Origin: Crotophaga sulcirostris
Lineage: Eukaryota > Chordata > Aves > Cuculiformes > Crotophagidae
Assembly: GCA_013397455.1 (NCBI GenBank)
Contig: VYZB01000733.1
Coordinates: 30,308 to 94,307, forward strand
Reading direction: 5' to 3'
Length of the DNA: 64,000 nucleotides
Part shown: positions 40,494 through 50,550 of the stretch, piece by piece
Position numbering within the stretch: position 1 is the stretch's first letter
Layout of the letters: every line of letters begins with the position of its first letter
The notes under the pieces: generated by a model
The model's input: only the letters and a program-made list of their open reading frames with translations
Database searches by the model: none
Told to the model about the DNA's origin: nothing
Position numbers and translations under genes: made by a program

Positions 40494-41306
40494 AGGGGAC
40501 CTGGACAGACTGGAGAGATGGGCTGATTCCAACAGGATGAGGTTTGATAAGTCCAAAGGCTGAGTGCTACACTTTGGACACAATAACCCCATTCAAAGCT
40601 ATAGACTGGGGACAGAGTGGCTGGAGAACAGTCAGACAGAAAGGGACTTGGGAGCACTGGTAGACAGGAAACTCAACATGAGCCAGCAGTGTGCCCAAGT
40701 GGCCAAGAAGGCCAATGGTATCCTGGCCTGCATCAAGAATAGTGTGGCCAGCAGGACCAGAGAAGTTATCATCCCCCTATACTCGGCACTGGTCAGGCCA
40801 CACCTTGAGTCCTGCGTGCAGTTCTCACCCCCCCAGTTTGAGAAGGATTTCAAGATACTGGAGTGTGTCCAGACGAGAGCAATGAAGATGGTGAAGGGGT
40901 TGGAGCACAAGCCCTGTGAGGAGCGACTGAGGGAGCTGAGGTTGTTTAGCCTGGTGAAGAGGAGGCTCAGGGGAGACCTTATTGCTCTCTACAACTACCT
41001 AAAAGGAGGTTGGAGTCAGGCAGGGGTTGGTCTCTTCTCTCAGGTGACCAGTGACAGAACAAGAGGACATGGACTCAAGCTTCTTCAGTGGAGGTTTAGG
41101 CTTGATATTAGGAAGAAATTCTTCCCTGCAAGGGTGATTGGCCATTGGAATGTGCTGCCTGGGGAGGTGGTGGAGTCGCCATCCCTGGAGGTGTTTAAGA
41201 GGAGATTGGATGAGGTACTCAGTGCCATGGTTTAGATGATGGGTTGGTGTTGCTATCGGTGTTGGGCTATAGGTTGGACTCGATGATCTCAGAGGTCCTT
41301 TCCAAC
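40494..41306 (+). mobile_element. Longest CR1 LINE fragment (ORF2 C-terminal part), lacking its tail
   Basis: An 813-bp fragment. It encodes the region just downstream of the CR1 reverse transcriptase: LERWADSNRMRFDKSKG, then an in-frame TGA (40561-40563), then an open stretch of over 220 codons ending [11 protein letters not shown] and stop (about 41233-41235). The motifs [30 protein letters not shown] and [15 protein letters not shown] are typical of CR1 ORF2. The element stops at TCCTTTCCAAC, without the octamer tail present in the other copies. It carries the 6-nt 3' UTR insertion (GCTATCGGTGTTG). It is a dead relic. Confidence 0.95.
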
Positions 41307-42484
41307 GTACACTTGAGAAAACGATCTTTATAAACAGCCAAAGCAGTAGTCAGAAAGCAGCATTACCCACTTCGGAAGTAAAATAGTACATATCTTTCTA
41401 ATATTAATGAAAAATGTATTTTAAAAGCAAGCACTTAAAGAAAGCTTCTGTCTTGTAAAGAAACATTTTTTTTATCAGGTTGTAACGATTGGTTTGAGTT
41501 TTGACTGAGCTACAATTTATTTTAATCAATCCATTATAAATCTGTGGTTTGGTTTCTCACTTGTAAAACATCTTGCGTTGCTCTGTATCAATGAACTGCA
41601 AAAATAAACTGTGTTTTTATAAGGTGTAGTGCAGACGGAGTTACACATTGCAGAAAAAAGGACTTTTGCACCAATGAACTAGCATAGTCTAGAACAGCTA
41701 TTCTTACTCTGAATTAGATTGTTTAGACTCTGACTTAGAGAAATTCCTCTGAAATCTGAGAAAAGGAATTCTGTATTTGGAACAGTGAAAGCCACCCTTA
41801 TGGATACAACTGGAAATCACAACAAGGAAACCACCTACAGCCATGCTAGAAATACCATTACTTTCTTATTAGATGTTTAAATCAATATTTATGCAAAGAT
41901 ACACATCTTTAACCCTATATTCCAACATCTGGGTTACACAGTAGGTCTGCTAAGAGACCAGTGCAAATCCATTTAAATCCTACTACTGCTATTTCTTACA
42001 GACTTTGAGGTAGTTAAAGAAACAGAGCCAATGAAGTGCAAAATGTCAACGGAAAACTTTCTGATGGTACATGCTTTATTGGAATGGGAGCTCCAAAGAG
42101 CAAACACAAAATAAATCCAGACCTGATCTAAAAATACTGAAACTGGACCCTTTCTTTCCACATTCTTTCAGCAGCAAAGATCTGGAGAGGCAAATGTTAA
42201 ATACTTTTTTTTTTTCTTCTAAAGGTAACTAGATCTTAGAGGAACAGTCTAAATTATGTCATCAGCAATCGAAAGTTTGAATTTTTTTTAAAAAATATTT
42301 TACCATTTATTTGTTCAATTTTCTAGGTGGGGAATTATTAGTAAAATGTTGCAATACTACCAAGCACTATTCAAGGTATTAAAGAATTGAGAAGAATATT
42401 GACTTTCAAAGTCCCAGAGACTTGATTTTTGCAATACATCTCCACAGACAGGGATCTATCTTGCATATTAAGGAACCTGCAACA

Positions 42485-42543
42485 AAATGACAGGATCAAC
42501 TTGCAAATTTGCAGCCAAATGACAGGATCAACTTGCAAATTTT
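42485..42543. repeat. 32-bp-period tandem duplication next to a CR1 insertion
   Basis: AAATGACAGGATCAACTTGC with its following AAATTT occurs at 42485 and again at 42517, so the period is 32 bp with a GCAGCC spacer. The second copy ends 20 bp before the CR1 at 42562. Confidence 0.9.
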
Positions 42544-42561
42544 TTCCTATCTGGAACATCA

Positions 42562-42663
42562 TGCAATGGCTTAGATGATGGGTTGGTGTTAGTGTTGGGT
42601 TATAAGTTGGACTCAATGATCTCAAAGGTCCTTTCCAACCTTGTAATACTGTGATACTGTGAT
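42562..42663 (+). mobile_element. CR1 LINE fragment, 3' UTR only
   Basis: Begins TGCAATGGCTTAGATGATG, at the same consensus base as the 38.25 kb copy. It continues through the core to GTAATACTGTGATACTGTGAT. It lies 20 bp downstream of a 32-bp-period tandem duplication. Confidence 0.93.
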
Positions 42664-43729
42664 CAGTAAGCCAGTAACAAATTAAAGAAAAGAAAAAAAA
42701 GGAAGTTTTTTTAAAAAAAGGAAATCATTAACAATGCCAACAAACAACTTTAATGACATTCTAGATCTCACAGGAGACTAATTTAATTTCTAGTCTACAG
42801 TCAGCAAAAACAGTCCCGGGCTTTGAAATCATGCCGGTTTATTTAACATCACCTTGCTCCCAAAGAAAGACTGCCTGCAATTTTGAATATCCTGTAGCAG
42901 TGAGACAGAGCGTGCCAGCCATCAAATTCTAGTTGTTCATTCCACTCACTGGAAAAATGCCTGCCTTTTGATTTCCTTTATAAGGGCCACATTTGAGCAA
43001 GCAAAGTTTATGGAGATGACTTGCCTAATTAGATTCCACGAGTGATTTGCTATCTCAGCAATAGTTTTTAAATGTACAAATCTGGCCAGAAAGGCATCTT
43101 GTAAACAGGTGTGAATGACACTGCTCCATCAGGCATTAAATTGGAGCTGCTCCTGAAAAATAGAATCATTTGTGCATTTAAGTTACCAATATTTTATCAG
43201 CTATAGTGTTTTTACACCAGATTCTCCTTGTGATGTATAGTTGACGGTATTTCAGCAAGATGCCTCAACTCTTTTAACAGCAGCAGTAAACAGGCTTCTG
43301 CATGCTTCTCATGTCTTTTCTGAAAGGTTGATTTTAAAAGCTTCACAATTATCTCTGAGGAGTCCATCAGCCTCTGAAACAGGGCAACAAAGCCAGTACC
43401 ACCAGAGGGAAAACATCTGGCACTGACAGGCAGGTCTGCATTTCCCAACCAACAGTGCTGAGAAAGGAGGAACTTACTTTCTGCTATGACAATATTTGAC
43501 ATTTGTGTCACAGCTGTCCCCAAGGGCTCTGTGGGGGTGTACACAAGCCTCAGGAAGTGCCCTTGGCCCTCACACCAAGACCCTCACGTGCAGGGGACAC
43601 AGCACAGCCCTCACAGCTGGAGTGAAACGTTTGCTCTTCACACCTCCTTCCTAACATTTGGATGGGACTTCCTAACAGTAAGAGGCAGTAGTGCTACAGT
43701 ATCGGTGTGTACAGATTGTGCACAGATCA

Positions 43730-43883
43730 TGGCGTCACTGTCCCTTGAGGTGTTTAAGAGGAGATTGGATGAGGCACTCAGTGCCATGGTTTAGATGATG
43801 GGTTGGTGTTAGTGTTAGGTTATAGGTTGGTCTCGATGATCTCAAGAGGTCCTTTCCAACCTTGTAATACTGTGATACTGTGA
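43730..43883 (+). mobile_element. CR1 LINE fragment (last ORF2 codons and 3' UTR)
   Basis: Begins near TGGCGTCACTGTCCCTTGAG. It keeps the ORF2 C-terminal codons [19 protein letters not shown] and the stop, then the 3' UTR with one extra A (CTCAAGAGGTCC), and ends GTAATACTGTGATACTGTGA. The upstream reading frame that runs into it is a chance fusion. Confidence 0.92.
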
Positions 43884-44337
43884 AACAGTACAGCAAGAAA
43901 AGCATGTTCTAGTGATACTGAAAATGCCATCAAACAAACTCTAAGACTTGTCCTGGAGTTTTAGGAAGCAGCATTCTGTATTTCAGCACTGGACGCATGA
44001 GGGAATGGTTCCATCAGTCATGTGTAACAAGACAAGAGCTGGGACAGAATGTATTTTTCTTATATGTATACATTTTCCCAGAAATCTTATGCATATTTAA
44101 TTACTTTCCAAGGACTAATTTTAATTTTATTATGAATTTGACAACAGCCAAATCTCTGCTAACAGAAACTTTGGAGCCTGCTCTGTGTGACCTTATATTT
44201 TAGACAGGGAAAGATGGAGACACATCTGTTCAGCATGTACTGTACTTAACACAAAGTTATTGTTTCCCTTTGAACAGTGTTGCCTGGAAAAAAGCCCTAT
44301 TTGAGAAAAACCCAAGCTATCAAGAAAACATGGTATC

Positions 44338-44425
44338 AGAGGGATTCAAAACCATCCACCCCTCACACACAGAAAATATTTAAAAGTTTAAGAGGGATTC
44401 AAAACTGTTTGCCCCTCATACACAG
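44338..44425. repeat. Imperfect direct repeat, 35 bp, period 53
   Basis: AGAGGGATTCAAAACCATCC at 44338 and AGAGGGATTCAAAACTGTTT at 44391 both continue into CCCCTCA(C/T)ACACAG. It lies just beyond the ANXA2 3' end. Probably a local duplication. Confidence 0.8.
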
Positions 44426-44684
44426 GCAGAGAAAGGTGGGGCTCAGGTTGTGGCGTCACTTATTTGGGGGGAAAAAGAATAATCAATGGAACAGTTCTGC
44501 TTCTGTTGAAGAAATGGAATCATTGAACAGGGAAAGGGCTCCAAGGGAGGAAGATAAGGTTCCAGCCACAAGTAGTGAACCCTAGGAAAAAAAACAACAT
44601 GGAAAGTGGGTGGTGAAGGCTAAGTACAGATCAATTTTTCACACAGTTCTTAAATTAAACATCTGAAAGAGACACGTCTCATTA

Positions 44685-44994
44685 AAGTAAAACTCAGTTT
44701 TATTTATATTTTATTAGAAACATGGCACAGAGAGGCAGAACCGTTCACAAGCACTTGTAGAATTGCTCATTGCTGGTAGCTTAGTTTCTATGGTTATTTG
44801 CTGTTAAGACCGTTGGCAGAGCCAAGCAGAACACTGCTGCAGGAAGAAGCACACACAGCACCAGAAAGCAGCGGTCTTTTGTTTATATCTGCAAGTCAAG
44901 GTTAGCTAGGTTAGACAATTTTTTCCTAGGATTATAGTAAAATGAATAGCAAAAAAAGGCATATCTCTGGATTTGGGTTTCTTCATCACAGTTT
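44685..44994 (-). other. ANXA2: ANXA2 3' UTR
   Basis: Roughly 310 nt between the TGA and the expected cleavage site downstream of two AATAAA signals. Its length fits the short ANXA2 3' UTR of other vertebrates. The exact cleavage position is inferred, about 15-25 nt past the last signal. Nothing else coding is visible in it. Confidence 0.8.
44699..44715 (-). terminator. ANXA2 polyadenylation signals (two AATAAA)
   Basis: On the minus strand AATAAA occurs twice, as TTTATT at about 44710-44715 and 44699-44704, about 280-295 nt after the stop codon. Either or both would place mRNA 3' ends near 44680-44695. Confidence 0.75.
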
Positions 44995-45054
44995 TCAGTC
45001 CTCTCCACCACACAGGTTCAGCAGTGCCCTCTGGTAATCCCCTTTTGTGTCTTG
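44995..45054 (-). CDS. ANXA2: ANXA2 terminal coding exon, residues 321-339 and stop
   Basis: The last 60 coding nt: QDTKGDYQRALLNLCGGED then TGA (TCA on the plus strand at 44995-44997). Asp322 completes the repeat IV Ca2+ site. The C-terminal LLNLCGGED corresponds to the F-actin-binding tail (LLYLCGGDD in human, from memory). Cys335 is retained. The acceptor is CACTTGCTTTACAG before CAAGAC. The 3' UTR continues in the same exon to about 44685. Confidence 0.98.
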   Translation of the reverse strand, partial: QDTKGDYQRALLNLCGGED

Positions 45055-45112
45055 CTGTAAAGCAAGTGAAAAAAATATAAAATACATATGAGTCACAAAA
45101 TATGAAAGTACT

Positions 45113-45166
45113 ATATTCTAAATATATATATAAAATAATATATATATAATGCATTATATTCTAAAC
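45113..45166. repeat. AT repeat flanked by ATATTCTAAA direct repeats
   Basis: TA-rich tract (45121-45150) within the last ANXA2 intron, bracketed by two copies of TATATTCTAAA. The last exon acceptor is about 60 bp away. Confidence 0.75.
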
Positions 45167-45946
45167 CTGCAGGACAGACTATGTTTTGCAGCTGAAGCCT
45201 CATCAGTCTGGAGGAGACTATCTAGACTGAGTTTTACGTAAGTGTGAATTGAAATTATTTATCATTCTTCCAGTACAAATGTAAGGCCAAGAAGGAAGAT
45301 AAAGCTTGTTATGAAAAAGAGTAACACAACAGAGGAAACCTGAAGGACTCAATTCTGTTCCTTCACACTGCTCATTGCAAAAATCATACATAAAGTTCAC
45401 TCGTTTGAAAATTTGCTTGTAATCTAAAATTGACATCTTCAGGAAGAGATTTTATCTTAAGATCTTTATGCAACTTCATCTACACAATGGAGAACATATC
45501 AGACACGGTTGTAAGGGTGGGTAGAAGACCAGTTTTTAAAGAAATGCACAAGCTCTTTAACTGTGCCCCAAATTACATAAAACCTAGCACCTATAGCTCC
45601 TGCCCAATCACAGAAATGGACAAAAATAACTAGCTAAAAAGCCTACTCCCTGGGCACTTAAGTGAAAGGGAGCAGCAATTCAGATACTCTACTTTCATTC
45701 AGCAATCACAGAGCAATTCTGTTCTTTCTTTTGGACAGAGGATAAGGACAGGTGAACAGAATTTTCCTTCATAACACACAAACTGATTGCACAAAGCCTA
45801 CGTATACTGTCATGTGGCTGCCAGGAGTTGTAACAGCTTTGTACTGGAAAGTTAAAGGTGGGGTTTTCAATAGTGCATGGATAACAACATATTATTCTCT
45901 CTGCAGCCTCTAAAAACACCTCCCACAAATTATAATGGTGTGATTA

Positions 45947-46129
<183 letters not shown>

Positions 46130-46767
46130 CTACAAGCAGAACACGTTTAGAACTGTAACAGTTGAAATGCGTAAACAGCCACCACACAAAGGTAAGCCAG
46201 CAAATCACAGGCAGCTGAGATGCAGCAATAAAACATACAATTAATTCACTCTTCTGACTAAGGATATTAACATGATCCAGGAATTTGAACATGAACATAC
46301 CTTTCTCATCCACAATGTCTGACCAGCTTCCAGATGCAAATCTAGCTACTCAGTCAGCAGCAGTGCTGAATCACCAGGTCTGCCTGCTATTGCCTAATGC
46401 CTATCACCAGGCATTTACCCTTCATCCCTTTTCTTGAGAAAATGTTTTGAGGCAAATTCAGTGTCTTATTTTGGCACTTCAATAAACACATTTTCCTGCT
46501 ATCAGCTTTTGGTCACCTACAAAAGATGTGGCTAGCTTTGCTATTATAATCAACTGATTTAGTACAGATAATTATTATGAGACCCTTCCCTATATTTCCC
46601 TACACCAGATGCATCCAAATAAATTGTCTATGTTCCTAACTCTTAAAGAATACTTTTGAACAATACTAAGTCACACATAATATGACTAAAAGTGCCTAAG
46701 GAATCAAAATCTGATTAAACAATGTCAAGAAAAGAAATTAGAAGATAGAAAGAGCAGTCTTCCCTAC

Positions 46768-46826
46768 CTTCATGGAATCATACAGTCTGTCTGCAAAATA
46801 CAGCTGCTTGTTCTGAATGCACTGGA
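46768..46826 (-). CDS. ANXA2: ANXA2 coding exon, residues 260(split)-279 (end of repeat III, start of repeat IV)
   Basis: A 59-nt exon, the characteristic short annexin exon. TC completes Val260, then QCIQNKQLYFADRLYDSMK follows. It contains Cys262, conserved in mammalian ANXA2, and leads into the repeat IV loop at the next junction. The acceptor is CTCTCTTCAG before TCCAGTG; the donor is ATGAAG/GTAGGG. It exits in phase 0. Confidence 0.97.
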
Positions 46827-47740
46827 CTGAAGAGAGAGAACAGAACAGTTTAACACCCTGCCCATACATGGAATAGCAGAACACAGAATCTTGGAGTAAT
46901 TTTTCAAAGAGATGATAAGTAATTAAAATAATGTTTTCAGCAAAAGTTTCTCCAAAAGTAGACATAGAGGAATTGTTTTTACCTCACTTGTTACTTAGAA
47001 GTTGTTTGGCTAAGCTTGTGATTGAACCACAAATGCTTACAATCTGAGATAGCATTTCCCTCCATCACTAGTTTCATTCCAGAATGCTACCCCTCCTCCA
47101 CACACACCACAATTCACTCTTCCACTTCTTTAAGCAACCCTTGCTGTGAAAACACGCATTGGATGCTAATCCATGAGGTCTTCCTTTCAAGGCTAAGTTC
47201 TGTTTATTATCCATTTGTGTTAGACCTCTCAGTTCACCCTTATTCTGAAAAGGATTTTCTCTTCAAGAATTTCTCCTTAAACCCTGCCTCCACATTTCAA
47301 AAAATTCAGTGCCAAATCAGCTCTTTTATTAGTCTCTCGTATCCTCCACTCCCCGTCTTCACCTCTCTCACACACAGAGTTCTCTCTCCAGCACACTTCT
47401 ATATCTAAATCTTAGTGTGTTCAGCTGTAGTCCCAACCTTTTCGTTTGTTTGGGGAAACAAACATTAGCCTTCTGCATCAAACAAAAGTGAAACTAACAG
47501 CATTTCACAGAACACAAGCGTTTTTACTTTCACCTGGAAAGCAAAGTTTATATTTTGCAGAGGGAAAAAATATGTTTTACTTCTCATTATCTTTAATTTG
47601 CTAAAATATGCTAGTGGATCCAATAATGCAAGCATGTCCAGTTTCTTTCTTGTCCAGCAACACAGAGGAAGATGTGCCCTACCCTTACCACAATACACTG
47701 CAGGAGCACTGGAAAGATCCTAAAGATACTCTTTGCTTCA

Positions 47741-47959
<219 letters not shown>

Positions 47960-48464
47960 CTAAGTGTTTCTGAGAACTTTATCTGAGGTAAAGCCTAAGT
48001 CTGTCAGCTGACAGGAAAGTTCCCATGCTACGGCCTTTGTTTTTCTTGAACACCTCCATAATCTGGCAAAACAATCTTAATACTGCAGTAGATTTTTGAA
48101 ATAACAGTGATTTAGGCCCTGAAATAAAATCTTCAAATGGCTTTCCCGGTGTATTGCTTATTACAACAATATCAGAGCTGCTTTTGACTTTCTTCACTGT
48201 CATATTTAAACGTGATATAGTTAAGTTACCCTAGAACAGAAGGAAAAGCTTAAGGACTTCTCAAGGTCTCCTGTAGCCATGTTTTCTAGATTTGTAACAT
48301 TTTCATTTACGTGACATAGTTGAACATTGTAATACATGTTCAAACTGTGACATTCACACATCAAAAGAAATAACTATTTATTGAAAAAATTACAGCTTGG
48401 ATATGATTTAAAATTTATGAGATCTCTTGTGTCTTATGAGTGCTTTTCACACTCATTTCAATCA

Positions 48465-48647
<183 letters not shown>

Positions 48648-48911
48648 TTAGAACGAAAAGCAAAATTGTGAAAACTAGTAGTTACTCAAGAAGCCAGCAC
48701 AAATATATACAATTTCCTTACTAAAAACCAAGCACTACTAGAACTTTGCCAGTAGGAGAAACAGAAAACGGACACATGGTTGGGAAGACCACCAAGACAA
48801 GATATGGATCTAATCTGAAATTAAGACTAATTACTTTGTATTTATCTCTATCTACAGGCTTTTCTCTGTATTTAGCTCCGTTTACCTCTGCAGTTTTACA
48901 GCTCTTGACAC

Positions 48912-48951
48912 ATACAGATGTAATAAGACAGATACAGATGTAATAAACAAG
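48912..48951. repeat. 20-bp-period tandem duplication in ANXA2 intron
   Basis: ATACAGATGTAATAAGACAG is followed by ATACAGATGTAATAAACAAG. The first 15 bases are identical and the remaining five partly match. Confidence 0.85.
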
Positions 48952-49284
48952 CCACTAAGTTCAATGATACTTCTCTCAATCTCACAAAATTACTTGGTTG
49001 CAATAACTTTGTGATGCATTTCCTGTTGTTAAAGGCTCTCTTTCTCAATGTACCAGAGAGCTTCTGTATAGGTACCAGAGGGTAAGTAGCCCATAAAAAC
49101 CAATAACTGAAGGTATCAGGATTGCAAGTGGCAGATACCTTGATATCATGCAAACATTATTGTGCAAGACAATCTGAAATGCACACATCTACTTTCAGAA
49201 ATACTTCTCACTCCCATAGCATTTTCAATATCCCCCAAAAGCTTGATCAGCTTAAGACATTTAATGGTCATTACCAGCACTTAC

Positions 49285-49344
49285 CCTGGCATCTTGGTCA
49301 ATCAGCTCATAATCAATCACAGAGGTATCTTCATACCTTTTGCC
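49285..49344 (-). CDS. ANXA2: ANXA2 coding exon, residues 177-196 (linker between repeats II and III)
   Basis: A 60-nt exon of exactly 20 codons, phase 0 at both ends, beginning GKRYEDTSVIDYEL and ending DQDAR. It encodes the linker joining annexin repeats II and III. The first residues (KRYEDT) are the least conserved part of the core seen here: human has RRAEDG at this place, as I recall it. The second half is annexin-invariant. The acceptor is GTTTGAAG before GGCAAA; the donor is AGG/GTAAGT. Confidence 0.96.
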
Positions 49345-49686
49345 CTTCAAACAAGAATAGCAGTGTTTAGGAGAGGTTTAACAGACAGTAAGCAGTTTGC
49401 TATGTGTGTTATTGTCTCTCTGATTTTTTTAATTTATATTTGCTAAATAAGTAACAGTATGATCCATCCCCATTATGAAGCTGCTGCTATGAATACCGCT
49501 TTTTAGTCAAAATACTTTCCCCTTCAATATTTGAATATATTTTTTCCCCCAAAAAGACAGTGAAAATGTAAGGAAATTTAAAAGTGAATCAGAAATCCAG
49601 TTGTTTTACTGGCAGTCAGCAGTCACTTGTCAAAGGGCAAGCACATTAGAAAAAAAGTGGAAAAATATGAACAGATCTAGACCTAC

Positions 49687-49766
49687 CTTGGCCAGGGCAA
49701 CCATGAGCTTGCGGAAGTCACCAGATGTGTCGGATATAATGTCCTTTTCCAGTTCTGTCTTGTACA
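49687..49766 (-). CDS. ANXA2: ANXA2 coding exon, residues 150(split)-176 (repeat II)
   Basis: An 80-nt exon. Its first two bases (TG) complete Met150, and 26 codons follow from [17 protein letters not shown] to MVALAK. The SDTSGDF motif supplies Asp162, the distal Ca2+ ligand for the GLGT loop in the previous exon, and closes repeat II. The acceptor is TTTTCTAG before TGTACAAG; the donor is AAG/GTAGGT. It is only 342 nt from the next exon, the shortest intron seen here. Confidence 0.97.
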
Positions 49767-50459
49767 CTAGAAAACAAAACATTATGCTGAAGTAAATAGT
49801 GTCCTGCAACTACTCCTTTACAAGAAGGGCAGCTGTTAATTACTGTGTTATTGGACAGATGCACTATTGAACTGTGATAAACCCAACCAGAATGGCCAAA
49901 ATAAAAATATAAGGAATATTAAAGGGAAAGTAATAATTTATGAAGATGGCTTTATATCACTCTTAAATCTACTTACAGCCAACTAAGAATTACAGCTTCA
50001 ATCAGATAACATGCTTTAGAAAAGTTGAAAAACAGAACATACGCATTTATGAAGTTTTATTTCATGAGTTTTCTGGCACGTTTAACCAAAATTTACAAGT
50101 GTGCTTCAGCAGATTTCAGATTCACCTATTTGCTACATAATTGATCCTAGAATTCATAAATATAAAATTACAAATTCTGTCACTGTACAGAATGCACATA
50201 GCTTACAAAAAACCCCATATTTAGACAAAACTTGATTGAGTGGTAAGTGTTCTCCAATATTTTTGCTACCAAGCAGCAAGATGAAACTATATAAACGCCC
50301 ACAAATATACCACAAAAATGGTATCTTACGTCCAACTGCTGGAGAATCAAAGCTGATGTTGCATAAGCAACACTAACAATCAAATTCACACCGAGGGGAA
50401 CTTTTCCAAGTAACTTAGTGTAAAAACATAGCACATATACACTTTCAAAGTAAGCTTAC

Positions 50460-50550
50460 TTTCCCTGTAGACTCTGTTAATTTCACTAAGCTCCTGATTT
50501 GTTCGTGAACAGATGATTTCAATGAGTGTGTCCTCATCAGTTCCCAGCCC
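50460..50550 (-). CDS. ANXA2: ANXA2 coding exon, residues 120-149 plus first base of Met150 (repeat II)
   Basis: A 91-nt exon entering in phase 0 with [16 protein letters not shown] and ending in NRVYRE plus the A of the Met150 codon. The GLGT at 120-123 is the type II Ca2+ loop (GxGT) of repeat II. Its acidic partner, Asp162, is in the next exon. Cys133, a redox-sensitive position in mammalian ANXA2, is conserved. The acceptor is GTTGCAG before GGGCTG; the donor is GAAA/GTAAGC. Confidence 0.97.

Larger units (their letters stand above)
41307..44684. other. Intergenic between CR1 cluster and the ANXA2 3' end
   Basis: Holds two CR1 fragments (42562, 43730), the 32-bp-period duplication and the 53-bp-period repeat. 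The stretch 42.95-43.11 kb resembles a conserved element. The open frame at 43486-43794 ends inside CR1 and is a chance fusion. Confidence 0.6.

Noticed and set aside
43486..43794. 102-codon frame ending [11 protein letters not shown]
   Set aside because: The C-terminal third is CR1 ORF2; the rest is unrelated flanking DNA read through by chance.
47022..47408. 128-codon plus-strand frame in an ANXA2 intron
   Set aside because: Pyrimidine-rich composition (Ser, Pro, Thr, Phe, Leu) explains the lack of stops; antisense to the gene and without domains.
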